Of a DNA stretch of 64,000 nt, positions 63,260 to 64,000 are shown piece after piece. The translations under genes and the position numbers were made by a program. The first letter of the stretch is position 1. Each line of letters opens with the position of its first letter. Source of the DNA: Pseudomonas fluorescens. Its GTDB lineage: Bacteria > Pseudomonadota > Gammaproteobacteria > Pseudomonadales > Pseudomonadaceae. Under the pieces are notes generated by a model, which was not told the DNA's origin, made no database searches, and saw only the letters and a list, made by a program, of their open reading frames with translations. Location: NCBI RefSeq assembly GCF_018614655.1, contig NZ_JAGGOG010000024.1, positions 1 to 64,000 of the forward strand, written 5' to 3'.

Positions 63260-64000
63260 ATGTCAGGCGGCGAAACCGAAAAAATTGCGAGGCTCGCGGA
63301 GCTCGTTTCAAGCGACATCTTCAACTTTTTCCGCTGGAAGAAAGAGGGGCCTGCCAACCTCAACTTCGCCTGTGTGAAGAAGGAAACACACGCGCCCTTG
63401 AAGAAGTCTGAGCACACGCACCCGACTGACGTGGTGTTCAAGTACGCAGACCCTTACCTGAACAAAGCCATCTACCTTCATACGGATTTGAAGAGCTATG
63501 CGGTTGGCTCCATCACTCTGGACTCGATCAAGAAGGCCTTGAAGTCCCTGGGCAAGACCATCGACTGTGCCCGTGCTTCGCTGGAATGGCAGACTCGCTA
63601 CCATTTGGCCAAGCGTGAGAAGTATGAAGTTCGTGGGATGCTGTTCGTCTACAACCACGATGACGAGTACGACAAAAATTTCTACGATCACTTCAAGGAT
63701 TACAAAGGTGAGAATCTGCACATCAAAGATTCTCAGCAGGTTCATATCGTCGAGCCTTCATTGATCAATTACCTGAAGACACTGCAGCTCGATGTAAACA
63801 CCCTCAGAGCAGAAGGGAAATTCCCGAAGGAAAATTACACCTTCTATTACCCTGACCTCGTCTTGCACAAGGCCAGTGGTGAGTACTGGGATCGTGCGGC
63901 AACCGCAGAGCTCATCGCCTCACCGTATATGATCATTCACCACAAAGAGGTGATGTCGTACTGCGAGAAAGCCAAAGACGTGACTGAAACGTATAGCGAA
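63260..64000 (+). CDS. PD-(D/E)xK-like nuclease, start of a defence gene (cut by window edge)
   Basis: The frame is open from ATG 63260 to the end of the window (247 codons) and continues beyond. The N-terminal part has HPTDVVFKY (PTD at residues 55-57) and, about 20 residues later, LHTDLKSY (DLK at 76-78). This fits the PD-x(n)-(D/E)xK active site of restriction-like nucleases. The rest (ARASLEWQTRYHLAKREKYE, MLFVYNHDDEYDKNFYDHF) is not a family that I can name with certainty. It resembles the nuclease components of recently described two-gene phage-defence systems such as GAPS4, but this is a recollection, not a match. A partner gene would lie to the right. Confidence 0.65.
   Translation, partial: MSGGETEKIARLAELVSSDIFNFFRWKKEGPANLNFACVKKETHAPLKKSEHTHPTDVVFKYADPYLNKAIYLHTDLKSYAVGSITLDSIKKALKSLGKTIDCARASLEWQTRYHLAKREKYEVRGMLFVYNHDDEYDKNFYDHFKDYKGENLHIKDSQQVHIVEPSLINYLKTLQLDVNTLRAEGKFPKENYTFYYPDLVLHKASGEYWDRAATAELIASPYMIIHHKEVMSYCEKAKDVTETYSE

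Overview
The window is a piece of a Pseudomonas chromosome, most likely from the P. fluorescens group. The evidence is the high-GC codon use, many copies of the GTGGGAGCGGGCTTGC-type REP element, and the combination of a BapA/LapF-type adhesin locus, kyn-ant-cat tryptophan catabolism, an OprD porin and a KynR/KynU pair. No rRNA, tRNA or CRISPR array was found.

Layout, left to right. (1) 1-7056: the C-terminal end of a giant secreted adhesin, followed by its type I secretion apparatus (TolC-like, ABC, HlyD-like) in translationally coupled order. A small periplasmic alpha/beta hydrolase follows (7071-7964). (2) 7982-11137: an unusual protein of about 1050 residues on the minus strand, in which an uncharacterised N-terminal half is joined to a MurF-like amino-acid ligase. 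A ribbon-helix-helix gene and an AT-rich gap lie behind it. (3) 11948-28139: an aromatic-catabolism block. It holds kynB-kynA, aroP, antABC with antR, catR with catBCA, kynR with kynU, and a second permease. Together these take L-tryptophan through kynurenine, anthranilate and catechol to beta-ketoadipate enol-lactone. (4) 28287-38311: transport and redox genes, including a TSUP exporter, a YgiN-like monooxygenase beside MdaB, a LysR/NAD-epimerase pair, a SulP transporter, an LprI-like protein and a GntP-RpiR-D-aminoacylase operon for N-acyl-D-amino acids. (5) 38532-54916: a chemoreceptor gene broken by a frameshift, a CocE-like hydrolase/YfcC transporter/LysR/OprD locus, a lipoprotein, a GT39-type glycosyltransferase, a secreted protein of unknown function, and a locus with a remarkable ferredoxin-reductase/M24-peptidase fusion, a frameshifted MocR regulator and a bicupin. 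(6) 55000-64000: a defence island with a type I restriction-modification operon (hsdR-hsdM-hsdS, the HsdS carrying an extra C-terminal domain), an AbiEii-like nucleotidyltransferase with a tiny upstream partner, and the start of a PD-(D/E)xK-like nuclease gene that runs off the right edge.

The strongest candidates for undescribed biology are the MurF-like fusion (7982-11137), the ferredoxin-reductase/M24 fusion (49691-51370), the HsdS C-terminal extension (55214-55800), and the two-gene nucleotidyltransferase unit with the neighbouring nuclease gene (61688-64000). All assignments were made by reading the translated sequence by eye; no database search was run.
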